DNA of 64,000 nucleotides from Davidsoniella eucalypti (taxonomy: Eukaryota; Ascomycota; Sordariomycetes; Microascales; Ceratocystidaceae). Position numbers and translations under genes: made by a program. Positions within the stretch are counted from its first letter, which is position 1. Each line of letters begins with the position of its first letter. A model generated the notes under the pieces. That model saw only the letters and a list, made by a program, of their open reading frames with translations. It was not told the DNA's origin and did no database searches. This document shows positions 1-12,694 of the stretch, piece by piece. The stretch covers positions 1 to 64,000 of the forward strand of contig RMBW01000061.1 in assembly GCA_004009845.1 (NCBI GenBank). The letters run 5' to 3'.

Positions 1-1775
1 CCAACGACGGGAGCGATGGCAAACGATGAAACAGCAGCTGGCAGCACATGTATATCACAATTGGTATGATATTGTGCTTTGATGTTGTTCGTTCGTTGTT
101 GTTATTATTATGATATCGATATCGATATCACAATTATTCTCAGTCAGCAGATATCAAACAACAGCTTCAGCAACTACCAAATAACACCGATAGATTTCTG
201 TAAATATGTACATGTAGGAAACGGATAAGCGGTTGCAGCATCTAGCTATGGAAACGGTAGGTACTACTTTTACCTAGGCCGGTTTAACTACGACTACACA
301 ATCTCCACTTCCCAACGAAAACCCGTGCGTCTTATGGCCCTGTTAGCCCACGCGTTTACAGCTTCTACAACTCAAATATGATCATAATCACATACCAGTG
401 CTTACGATCATCAATCACAGGTAGCTCTTGTCCTCTGATCTTCTGTTATCCCGCTCACCGCGCAGCAGCGACAAGGTGATCCAGAACACGCAAGGCGCAA
501 AATCCATCACGTGGTCACCATCTATTAGCAGCTGCAAAAGTGGGTCTGTGCACAGTGCCTTCTGTAGAAGGAGCCTGTAGATGCCGTAGACTGACTGCCA
601 TTTTGTAATTATTTGCCATTGCTGTTTTTGGAACCTTATCACTTATCTCTATCCAGCGAGTTCTATCTCAATTACGTAGTCAAGAGCCAATCATCACCAG
701 CCATGTTCATTTGACTTGATTCTCTATCAAGCACAAGCACTAATGATTCTGCCGAGGGGCGCATATGAGGGTTTTCTTTTCTTATGCCACTCTGTCTATA
801 TTTTGTTCGGATAGCGAAATCGTCTCCCAAATCTGTCTGATAAGCTGGGTTGTCCTCACTAATTCGCCTTTTCGCCACTAGATCCAAGGCTATCATCCTA
901 TCATGGTTCCAAGGCCTCTTCCTCCTTACTATAAATCACAGCGTCTTGTCAGAATAGCTCGGCGTAAAGTCTGACGGCTATTTTTTGCTGCCTTGTTTTC
1001 GCCGTCGTCTCGGCCGCCTCTCACTAGCTATGTAGCTCAAGGAGAACAGAAATTCAGATGTAGAAAAGTAGCACATAGTGCGTGTTGTCGCATTCCCTCC
1101 CATGTAACCTTCAGCGAGACAGGGCGGCCACAGAGCGGTTTCCAAATGTCAGAACCACGCAAACACAAGCCTAGAATCCGGAGCAACCAGTGAACGAACC
1201 ACCAGGCCGTCGTGGAAGAGCCGAGTGGCTCCATGGCTGTTTCTCGCTAAACCAAGAAGAAGAGAGAGAAGAGCAACTATCTCGTCTCTAGTCCTCTCAT
1301 ATTTCTCTCTCTCTTACTCTGCCGTTCGCTTTTTATGATTCCTTCTCCTCGTCGTGCTGGCCAACACAGTCGTGCAGCCATGCAGCCAGCCAGCCATGCA
1401 TCCAACAAAATTCGGAGAACGCCAAAAGGCTACTAATGCAAGAGACGTACTAATACAGGTGGGATTGATGTCCAGACAGAACTTGCTACAAGGTGGCTCA
1501 AGCCAAAAAGACCCCGTGCCGCCAATATACCATTGCTCCATGCCGCAGTGTTACTCTACGGGTGACGACCCTGGCCAACCGCCTTGTAACAAGTCGCTCA
1601 ACTGTACTGGACTAAGTTACTTCGAGTTGGAGAACGGCCAGTTTCTCCTCATTTGCACATGTACATACATACTTGCATTATTATCAGCCCGCTAAACATG
1701 TTGTTCCTCTACTAAAGTCACGAACCAGACTTGAGAACCGCTCTTCTGTTTATAGTCGTAGACGCTTTTCTATCT

Positions 1776-2270
1776 ATACTGTAGACAGGGTTAAGTTTTG
1801 TCGTGGGATCAGCGTGCAGATCGGTCTCTTGCAAGTAACTGTTTATTCTCGACATGTACACGGTATTATAACTGTACTATACACTGTATTAACCGATGTC
1901 AACATTATCATTAACAATCCCTTGTTTATTTCTATAATCAGGAAAATGATCATCATCTAGAGGCCTTAGTTGACTAACAAGAAGGACAGTGATGAAATTT
2001 GTTGCGATTAGTAGTTGTATGGTGGTCAAGTAGTATAATAGTCAAATTGTATAGTAGTGTATAATGGTCTGGTGATATATTTGTATTGTTTTATAATTGT
2101 GTTGTGTTATAAGGAGAAAAAAGGTGTAAAAGGATAACTTTTGTTCAGAAAAGCGGGGAATTTTAAAAGTGGGGAAACTTGAGTAGGTACATGTCGAGGA
2201 CAGCGAGTTACTTGCAAGAGACCGATCTGCACGCTGATCCCACGACAAAACTTAACCCTGTCTACAGTAT
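1776..2270. repeat. Foldback element: perfect 65-bp inverted repeat with 365-bp spacer
   Basis: Bases 1776-1840 are the exact reverse complement of 2206-2270 (65 bp, no mismatch by eye). Homology resumes inward after a few mismatches: TCGACATGTAC at about 1849-1859 faces GTACATGTCGA at about 2187-2197. The spacer is AT-rich and codes for nothing recognisable. No clear target-site duplication is visible outside the arms. It could be a foldback/MITE-type element, an inverted local duplication, or a hairpin RNA source; the sequence does not decide. Confidence 0.85.
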
Positions 2271-4364
2271 GTAGCTGCTATTCATGCAACCTCGCACAGA
2301 AGGGTTGATCGAAGGCATGAGACGATGAGAATCAGGACAGAATAAGCAATAGGAAATAAAGGGCGTGGACGTAGTCCTATAGCCCTTTGCTTGGCATTTT
2401 GTGTTTACGATAACAATGTTCATGGCAAAGGTAAACTTGAAGCTCCAACCCAAGTGAAGAAGGAAATCCGAAATTAGGTTCAAAGACGCGGCTCTTTATG
2501 GGCGGGGATGGGACAGTGTCGTCATCAAGCGGCCCAAGAAAGGCAGTTGTTTCTTTTCCGGTTGCTTACTTTGTCTTTCAGTCTAACTATACATACATAC
2601 ATGGAGTATTTCTAGAGCGTTTAAGGCCCGTTTACGGCGGGGTGATGAATACTAACCGAAAATGTTGTTACGTAGCAAGGTTCGTTGATTCGGAGATACG
2701 CTTTTTTTTTCTAAAGCGAAATACAAGTCACGAACGCTAATAAATACAGAAACATTATGTGGAGATGATGCTACGCTATTCGCTATCGACTTATAGAGGC
2801 CTAACTAAAGCAGCTCTACCCTCCGCTAGCACAAAAACGGTTTAGGTTGATAGAGATAAAGGGAGATCAGGATACAGGGTTTGTACTCCGTTTTATTATA
2901 CGTCGACATCCAAAGCAAAATACTCATGTCTAGAATGTGGCTAATAACTACTACCAGATTGGCTAATTATCAGAGATCTATAAAACAAAGAAAACGTTGG
3001 AGCATATCTATGACATCAATATTTAAAGCAACAACTCTTGACCTCGCCTATCTTTAGTTAGAGCGCAGCTTCTTCGCCTTAAAGCTGATAAATTATACAG
3101 ATAAATAAGTGCTAGCGGAAACCGGCGTATATCACGCTTTGTTCTCTAGGCTTACTCATGTTCATGTATGTATATATATCTATATTACCTTTCTCTCCTT
3201 CGCCCCCTGTCCAGTTCGCTACAAGTTTCTTGGGTAGCATCCATTAATACTACTTTCAACTTCACATCGAAATATTCCGTTCGAAGTATGGGCTAGTGTC
3301 GTAAAATCCCAAAAGCAAGTAGTTAGCAAGTTCACTATTAGTTGCTTATAGTGGTGTGTAAGCAGGGTTAAGGGGCGGGTAGAAGGGGTTAAGGCGGTCA
3401 GATCAGTCCGCCTGTTAAAGTACATGTAAAATAAGGAGCTTGTTTTTACTCTTTCTATATTGTTTTTTATTCTCGCCTTTCGCTCATTTTTTTCATATTC
3501 CTCCCGGCTAGTCGAACGATAAGGACGAAATAATAAAACAAGAGGAAAAAGTAACCAGACAGTCGATCCAACTTTCCACAAAAGATCGTCAAAAGCTTGT
3601 ATATAACTGACATATTAACCCTGTATACAATATAACCCTAGTATACTTGTTATGTATCGCCCACCTCTTAGAACCTAAGCTCACTTCTATGGCATCCAGC
3701 CAAGGAATACTTCTAGCCAGGGGAAATAGAACAAATTCTGACGAGAGACAAGGTCTGTCTATCTGTCAGTCAATATGTCTGTGTAAATGAAAAAAAAAAT
3801 ACCAGAGGTCTAATAACAGACAGGTGTACTCGTACTACATTCCTAGATACTTCCCCTAGTGTTCTTTTGATATATATCGGTCTAGGCACTTGGTATCAAT
3901 ATACATGACTGTTTCTTTGATCTTAACATTGTACACAGCCAAAGAGATATCGACTCGTTCATTCCCGTCATGAGACCATCTCATCTCCCTTTGATAGCTT
4001 GTTCTATTCTGACCTGAAGTCTGCCTAAATTTTTTTTTTTCATTCTCTAATTCATTCTGTATGTTCTATGTTCGTTCCCACCCCGACCGTTTGCGGGCTC
4101 ATTACTACCATATTATGCTTGTTAACAAAATAACCAAAAAAAACAAGGCCCTCGTCTCGCTAGTTCGGGGTTCCAGTCTAGTCTAGTTCTGCCGTCTTGC
4201 TTCCCCAGGCGGCTAATTTTTTATTTATTTACTCCATCTTCTTAGGCCAGCCCCCCTTGTAACAGTGAAAAGAAACCTTCTTATTTCTCTTCTTCATCGG
4301 CGTATTGTATTCGCCGTTGCCGACAAGAGAAACTAGTGCCAATGTTGTTCAAGTAGTGGTAGCA

Positions 4365-4393
4365 TCTGATACAGCGCTTGTGGCTGTATCAGA
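4365..4393. repeat. Short perfect hairpin, 10-bp stem and 9-nt loop
   Basis: TCTGATACAG (4365-4374) and CTGTATCAGA (4384-4393) are perfect reverse complements separated by nine bases. No T-run follows directly and no gene is adjacent, so a terminator role is not supported. It may be a chance palindrome in a region rich in short palindromes. Confidence 0.6.
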
Positions 4394-7300
4394 AAACGCA
4401 GTAAGCCGCCATGCCTATGCATTCGTTGGGAAATCTGCGGATGTATGTTTGGTATTGACACTCTATTGGGTCAAGATCAAACACGACACGACATATTCCC
4501 GTTTTCTTGACAGGAATATACCAAGTTCATGGTAGTAAATTAGTCAGGCTGGGATATATTGGTGGCGTGAGAGCCGTCATCTCGGTCCAGGGCTTTAGTT
4601 CTGTTGTATCTGGCTTTGCATTTGTCGGGAAGTATATCAGCCATCGCCAACGGCTTGTTTTTGTCTTTGTTCCCATGATCTGTTATGGCATTCTTTTTCA
4701 TTTAATTATATCATCCTTGGCCAAGAAAAGGAACTGCCGTGCTTGTTGGACGTTGGCGGATTGTATGCAGCTGTCCAATAAAGCAATAAAGCGTCTGCAT
4801 GTTCAATGGAATCACGGCTAAGTGAATAAGAAAGAATAGTGCATGCCAGTCTGCCCCAGCCAGCCACCTATTTTATTCGCTATTTCGGTGTTCTTTGTTC
4901 GTGTGATTGCCCGTAATTTGATTTGCTGTTGTAGTGATCGTCTCATTTCCAAGTTGAGTCTCTGCTCCGTACTTTCTGTTAATGTACATATGTATAAACG
5001 AGGCTGTTGTTCATTTTTCATTTGTCAGTGCAAGAAACGAACATGAACGTGAAAACGGCTACGTTCGAAGAGGCGGTGTGATGTGATTGCTATATGCTAT
5101 AGTACATATAATGATAATTCGTTCCCTTCAAGCTGCATGTGTACAATAGGAACATCCAGATCTGGGCATCACAGAGAACATTGGGAACGAAATATTCCAA
5201 GATTATCACTCGTCTTGTCTCTTCGACCCTGACAAAATGTGTCTGTCTGACGAAAAAGAGTCAAGAGCCGTAAGCCGCCAGTAGAATATACATGCCTTCT
5301 AAACCTGGCTCTTCTCCTCTCTTCTCCTATCGGCATTCTGTATCCATCTATATCGTTGTTCTTGTGTTATGTGGTCTGTAACTGACTTCCTTCCACTGGG
5401 CTTGGCTCGTGTCTGCACATAGCTGTGCCTTCTGAAGGCGATGGCTTTTTGCTTCCTTTCTGTTCCTTATTCGCCTATGAACAGGGGCAACGGGACGGCG
5501 TACTTACTGGCCACCCTTCTTACATGTTGTGCACTTGAGTGAAGTACATATATATGTAGTAGTATATCGATCGTTTAGCTATAGCGGCCGGTTGTTTGTG
5601 CAAGCTTCCAGTCCCTTATTCCCCTTTGATGGCCATGTGAATGCCATATTGTTCGCCAAAGTAACAAGGAAAAGGAACAAGTAGTTGGTAGATTGTGCAT
5701 TTTGCGGTCTAAAGTTGCATGTTGTCCTAAAAAGGAATGTCCATGAGAGGTGCATAGAAGCCAACTTGTTCTTCTTTTCTTGCTGTCTGGCGAGTGGTAC
5801 ATATACCGATGAGCATCTAGTGATATGGAGCTATTCTGGGAAATACAGATGGGGTATAAAAAGTTTTAATGATACTATCTCATGTCTGATACCCTTAACT
5901 GGACTTCTTGACATCGGAAGTTTAACCCTTGCTTAGCTGTAGTCTCTTTACCGACCTTACCCTATCCACCATACCCTCACATAATTTATTGGTAGTTGTG
6001 TGTCTTCTTTTTTTCTTGATCATCCATCATTCTGTCCCCCCCTCCCAGAAAAGATATATTTGGTAAGCACCCTTTTCCACGTTGTAACTCCAAGACGGAA
6101 CAGGACGACAAGACAGGGCAGTTAGACTTGACAGATAGGCAGCTAGACAGACATGACTATGAGTGTACACAGCTAAGCTTCTGTTGACTGGCAGACTTAG
6201 ACGATCCTGCGTATGATTGGTAGACGCCAGTGGAGCATCAGTTGACCCAAGATATGTTAGAAGTATTTCTAGACCGGGTTCGTATTTTGGATTCGTGCTT
6301 GATTCCAAAGTGGCTTGCTGCTTCTGGAGGAGAAAAGTAGGCTGCTTCCCTTGGCAAGCCAAGAATATCATTCGATCAAGCGAGGAGAGTGTCGTTTCCC
6401 TGATATTTTTTAGTCCATTCTTAAGAACTGCTCGCAGTCTTGGGCTCCATGAAGGATGTTGTAGATGAGCTAAGGTAAGACTGTGCAAATACATACTATT
6501 GTTTGAGGTAGTGATTCAAAGTGTTGGCTACCTCTACGAACTAGTTGCCGTCAATTACCCTAGGATCTACTAGGTTGATCAAGGAGAGTAGGCTGTAAAC
6601 AATATCTTCTCTTCTGTGGTGTTGGCTATATCTTGTGTCTACTAATAGAGGTGGCACCTATCACGCCGTACGTACGAGCTTTCATATGTATCTGTACACA
6701 TGCAATAATGCCCTTTGATATCATATAACTTTCATGTAGGTTATATTGCTTTCATCACACACTAGCAGGAAAAAAAAGTAACTATTTGCGTTCTTCACAT
6801 ATTTGTAGTTGTATTCGCTCTATACTAGCCCGGTGGTTTACATGTTTGTATACACGCAAAGACGAGAACGGCCATTTCAAAGATTAAGTTCCGTTCTTGC
6901 ACCCTGTGTAAGAATTCTTTTTTTTTTCTCTTTCTCTTTTTGTCATCCTCTGGCGTTTCGGGGAAGGGGCTGTCACATTCTCGTGAGTGAACTTGATATT
7001 GTTTTAAATTCTGATTATCATATCTTGATCTGGTCGGGGAAGGGGGGCCGTGGTTGATTATCGGGTTCTCTTCTATTTACAGGTGGGATATGGCATGCTT
7101 GCCTTTTGTCAAAAAGGCCTGTATATCGGTGGTAGACGGCGCGCGAACTTCCGATGGTTCTTTGTGTTTAGTTTTAGTTTAATGGGTTAATTATCTTGTT
7201 TCTTCTTCTTTTTTTTTCGTGTCTATTCCGCTGTGATCGACTTGAGCTATTCCCTCTTTCGACAGACACCCCCTCCTTTCTCTTACTCTATTGTTTTTCT

Positions 7301-10300
7301 TTTTCTTTTGTTTTTTTAATCCCTTGTTCTTCTATGGGCTAACGACACAATATCCCAGCATGAACCTATCCCACTCGTTTAACCCTCCCTACTGTGTGAT
7401 AATGTGCATATAGTTTGTAGTTATGCTTACTCTGTTTCTTGTTCCATATCCTTTTCCTTGCGACGTCGACGTCATCCCATGACCATTCCTCTTTCAGCAC
7501 TAGACAGAAATGATAGGCACTCATCACAAGAGACATTCGGGGAGACAGCCGATGGAGAGCCGTGTTAGATGACGACGACTTACAACTGCGGTTATTGGCT
7601 GTGTACAGATATACAAGTAGTTCCATAGTTGTATGTGCTATATCCAGCCAAGCTAGCTACCAAAAGAGACAAGTTGGAGAAGTCATTTTGGGCTCCTCTT
7701 CCCATGCTGCTCTGGAATTCTACCGAATCTGATATTAGGCGGCTGGCCGGATCCAGTCGACGGCATGCTTCTCTTCTTTCTCCTAACTACCGTCAACAAA
7801 TTCATGCTGGGGCGTACGTAAGCGAAGTCTTGAGTTGGGGTCAAATGTCTTGTTCCATCATATGGTTCGACCTTTGTAGAGATTGATGACGCAAATCATT
7901 CAACCGCCTGACATAATGCAATGGCGCATACAACTGTAAAGTGCCATGCAAGTAAGCTTTATGTAGTAGATATGTGTAACCATGTTAGGGTTAGGGTATC
8001 CATCGGAGTGTTTGGCTGGCGAAGAAATCCCGTTAGAAAGCGAGACGACGCTCTGCCTTGAATATTTTGAATCACCGAAGCGTCATTGCCTGCATAAGCG
8101 TGTCTGCGATGATCTCATCTGTAAACTAAAATCATATCGAACGGCGTTTCCTTGGTTTGGTGCGGTGGACAAATCTGGTGTAGTGAAGCACAGCTGATGA
8201 TACGTCATTTTTCTCTCATAATTCTGCCTGAGTACTTTTCTGGCTGCTTTTACAGCAAGATGTAAAGCGAGGCACAGTAAAAAGATTACTAGAATAAACA
8301 GCAGGATAAATGCCCTACCAAAAAGGAAAAAAAAAAAGAAGGTGAGAATATGACTATTTCCGCCGTAGTCTTTGTCCGAGCTTTAAGGTTACACACGGCA
8401 AAATGGTCATACTTTCACGAGAACTAAATGGCCTGACCTCGCTCGACCTTACTCGACATAATTTTTTGTGTCTTCTCGATTTTTTTTTGCTGCTAGAGTC
8501 GAATGTTCCGCAACGCCGAAGCACAACAAAGATAATAGACGCCACAGGGGAATAAAGAAGCCCCAAAAAGCTATTATGAAATATATGTCAGCAGCAAGCC
8601 GAGAAGGAACTGCTAGCTGCTTTATTAAGCACCCCATGCCTGATTATAGTCTATATCCGAGAATCATATGATCAAGGGACTGTATCTGTATACATATGTG
8701 CAACTACATGTACGAGCTCCGCATAGAAAAGGCAGTAAATAAACAGTCAAGGCCGTTTGTAGTAGCCGCTATAAGCAGGACGAAAACGGACAATATAGAC
8801 CACGCCACATTGTAAAACTACTTTGTTGTAGAGCCATCCTATGTTCCTTCGTGTGCTGCGATAGAACCCGATTCTTGTTCTATGTGCATTGCAGCCAAGC
8901 CGAAACAAGGCCGTGTCACCCCAAAGCCAACGGATCCATAGTATCAAAAAGCTATCTGCATTGTACAGCACGTCACGCAAGTTGTTTTATATTTTTTAAA
9001 AAAATCTCAGAGCATCGAGCCGCCATAGTTGTAGCTGCCTGCTTGCCTTTATTTTTTTTCTTCTCTATCTATTTTATTTATAACCTTGTCTTGTGTCTGT
9101 TTGGAAACTTGGATGGTACTCAATAAGCTAGGCTGTACTACGCCGCGTTACTGTAAAGGCGGCTTATGTGATAAAGATGGCAGAGAAAGCGCAAGAAAGG
9201 GCATATACTGAATGGAAGGAGGGCGAGACACGATGGCAAAGACATCGAACTATAGACACACATACAGATACAGATACGCTGTGCAACAATACATGGTACA
9301 TGTACAATATACTATTGTAAGCCTCAATATCAGTATTTTTTACCCGACAGCTTGATACGATACGGGTGGCGTATGGTCTGCCCGGGACAGGAGTGCATTC
9401 GGGTCTGATCATTCTCAGGGCAGTCGCCTATCTCTTCTGTCATTCGACCAGCGTGTCTCCCGGCTGGCGTCCCCCCCCTTCTTTGTATGCCTTGAGATCG
9501 AGCCATCGGTAACGGTCGGAAGGACAACGAAGCAAAAGGATGTAGAGACATAACAATGCACGTATTGGTTGGCGTTCCGACACAGAGCTGGGTCTACAGT
9601 TGCTCGGCAAGAGCGGTGGCCCAATGGGTCTTGGGGTTCCTGACAACTCTTCTGTCCAGAGACTGGCTATATTATGCTCTGTGATATAGAGACTGTAGAA
9701 CCACGTAGTAGTGCTACGAAAGCTCTGCGGAAACCCAGACTATCCACGCCGGCATTTACCAAGGATCACGATAACCAACCGAATATGATTGTACGAGAAA
9801 AAGAACAGGAATAAACAGCTAGGCGCTACACTGTGTGTTAGTAGAAGCAGCTGGCGGAAGAACCAAGTTAGTAGGCATACATGCATACATCTGTAACATT
9901 GTCTTGTTCTGCTCTATAGACGCACAGATGCATGTCTAGCACACAGTCACAATCACATAAGTCTATGCCAAGAAAAAAGCCCCAATAGAATCCTCGAAGC
10001 AAGACGGAAAAAAAAGGAAGTCTGCAGAGATAGCAACGGGGGAGCGGAGACGGAAACATGAGAGACTTGCCGACTTTGTCTAGTACACGCGTATCAGTCG
10101 TTTCACATGCTGCATGTTTCCGAGCCCCCGGGCATCTCCGTCCTGTTCCTCCAGACCAACAGGCTATAGAAGCCTAGACAATCGGCGTCCAGCTCCGAGA
10201 ATGGGCTTTTTTTTTTTGTCCTGCGTGTCCTTTGTCGAACATGTGACGTGCCCATTGCACCATTCTTTTTCTCTTGTTAGCGCCGGAGACATTTCACCAT

Positions 10301-12694
10301 TTCTTCTCGGAGTTAGTTGGATATATGTATCTGTACATTTTGCTATGGCTCTTTGCAAGTCCTTGGCTAGTGTGGACATGATGTGGAATCACATAAAAAC
10401 AAAGTATCAGCCTCATATATTGCTTACTTATGTGGGCTTGAGAGCTCTTCTTGGGCTGCGGGGAGAGCATAATTTGATCGACCACGAAACCACTAAATCG
10501 TGTGATAGTATGCAAGAACGGCACAGAAAAGAAAGCATTTCAACTATTACCAAATAGAGACAACGTACGTAGCTACTTTGGGAGAGAGAAAAACGCTAAT
10601 TCGCCATGACGATGTTGCAAAAGTAAATATAACTGTGTAAGCAACTGCATAGTCACAGGCAAAACCAAGCAACCAGCAAAAGAACAAGAAAAAGATACCC
10701 CTAGAGGGATATGATAACCAACAGTCGGCATGACGGCGACGATGTTTCGCCGATACGAAGAGCTATGTATATCTTGTTTAGACAATTGCTTCTTCCAATG
10801 AGGCGTTGATGACGTATGAAGTGCAAACGCGCCATAGCAATGTAGACAATTCTATACACGCCCTTGGAAAGCTGGGCTGGATATCTGCGAGTCTATTTTC
10901 TGCCATCTGCGGCTTACAAGACGTGAGTGGAATCTCCAAGATATCTCGAACCGCGGTGCAGATACGCATCTGTGACTGCATCTGAGGAAACAGGCAAAAT
11001 AGCCCCCTCTGTACGCGGCCCTCGTGACTTCGTCTGCCTTCTATCTGGTGAGTCTGCCTTGTGCCTTCTGCTCTTCCCTTTAGCATCAAAGACATACAGT
11101 CACGTTATCCAAACCACGAAACACAAAAAGTGTCTTTTTTTGCCCTTGTTCTCTCTTCTCTCTCTCGAACTATCTTTCTTACTGCATGTAAAACAGCATA
11201 TTTCACATAACAAACTAGATGGCAACTCCAAAAAGACGAATGATGATCACACATACCTTTTTCGTTCCCTCTCGCTTCTGCTTCTGCACCTCGCATGATT
11301 TTCTCAAATCTTTCTTCTTTTCTAGGTCTGGTGGTGCAGGGGAAAGTAAGATAAAAAACATCATGACAAAAAGAATCAAAAGTCTCGAGCCCAAATCAAG
11401 TATGCTATATGCAAATCACGGTCCTTTCACAGCCATTTATATCAGTGTTGGCTCGTTTGAGAAGTGATAAGTTTATTGAACATTTGTTATCTTCCTGCTC
11501 CTCCAAAAGTATCACCTCTTGGAACATGGGTCGGCAGTGTACTTTGTAGTATAGCTGTACATTGTTCAATATAGAACTAGTCGTATACCTCGTCACAATC
11601 TCGATTCAGCTTCTTACAGATTTAGCCGCCGTGACCAAAAGGGAAAATAAAAACGGCACTAGTCTAGTGAAGAGGAAGAAGGAAAAAGAAAAAAAAAAGA
11701 AAAAAAAACCACCCGAGACTTCTCCCTTGATCTGGTTGTGTGTTTCTTTCTATTTCTTTCCTTTGTTCCCCTCAATGCCTCGTGCTCTACTTGAATTTGA
11801 TATGATACCCTCTCCCCCTCATTCTTTCCACATTTCCACCCCTCCTTAAATCCCCGTCACAAAAGATGCTATGTCTCTACCTTGTATTTCCTTTCTTTTT
11901 CCATCGTGCTCCAAATGTCTTACTCGCCACCAGACAAAGTCCCAATATATACCTTTTTTCAGAAGACAGAAAAATGGCTTGTATAAAACAAAGGGAAATA
12001 AATACAGAAACGTAATATGACAAGTCGTCCATCACTTATGATTCGCTATAGTCAACTTGTACATCTACAGATCAGCTATCTTAGTCTTACAATCGCCTGA
12101 TCCTTGACAGCCACTTGAATCACAATGGCAGGATTATACTTGTGCAATAAATAGGAAAGACGTCCAAGTCAATAACCTTCTACCATGGCTTTCTTTACAA
12201 GAGCACGGATGTGGTCAACGGATTATATTGACTATTAATTTATGGAGTGCATCACAGAATCATGTGAAGGAAGATCGTAGTGGCTATCAAAGTATATTGC
12301 ATACCTATATATCTGTATGTTGCTGATATCACGGAGAGCAAGATATTTCTCTAGCTTGCCAATGCCACTACTAGACAAAGCTTGATACGCGTAGCACTAC
12401 CGAAAGAAGTCTCTGGCAGTGTAACATCCAGGATCAGAATTGAGAGACTTGATGGATGTCTCCCTCTGTTGCCCCTTGTTGCCTCTTGGCTAGACACACC
12501 ACGGAGGAGAGGATCCCGTCATCTTTGCCACTCCCATTATACATCACAATGGTAGCATTATCTACTACTAGAAGCTGTTTGCTAAAAACAGCCCATCATG
12601 TTAACAGCGGGAACATACCGACAGTAACATTGCTCCTTGTGATACACTATTCTATCTGTAACTTGGCCCACTTGAGCTTGCTTTCAAGTCCTGT

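Larger units (their letters stand above)
1..12694. other. Gene-poor intergenic region (12.7 kb)
   Basis: No reading frame here has a recognisable domain, a convincing codon pattern, or exon partners joined by good splice sites. The longest open frames (6027-6494 on minus, 10114-10557 on plus) look like chance frames. The stretch contains a perfect 65-bp inverted repeat (1776-1840 / 2206-2270), a short hairpin (4365-4393), a GATATC-type short repeat near 112-129, many T-rich tracts and recurrent TACATGTA-like palindromes. It could hold non-coding transcripts or long UTRs, but nothing in the sequence proves this. Confidence 0.6.

Noticed and set aside
6027..6494. 155-codon open frame on the minus strand
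   Set aside because: No recognisable domain, no codon bias, no splice partners; consistent with a chance frame in a gene-poor region.
7984..7997. Telomere-like TTAGGG repeat
   Set aside because: Only two units, inside chromosomal sequence with no array; short TTAGGG words recur singly elsewhere.
10114..10557. 147-codon open frame on the plus strand
   Set aside because: Composition is random-like, with a poly-T-encoded Phe run; no motif.
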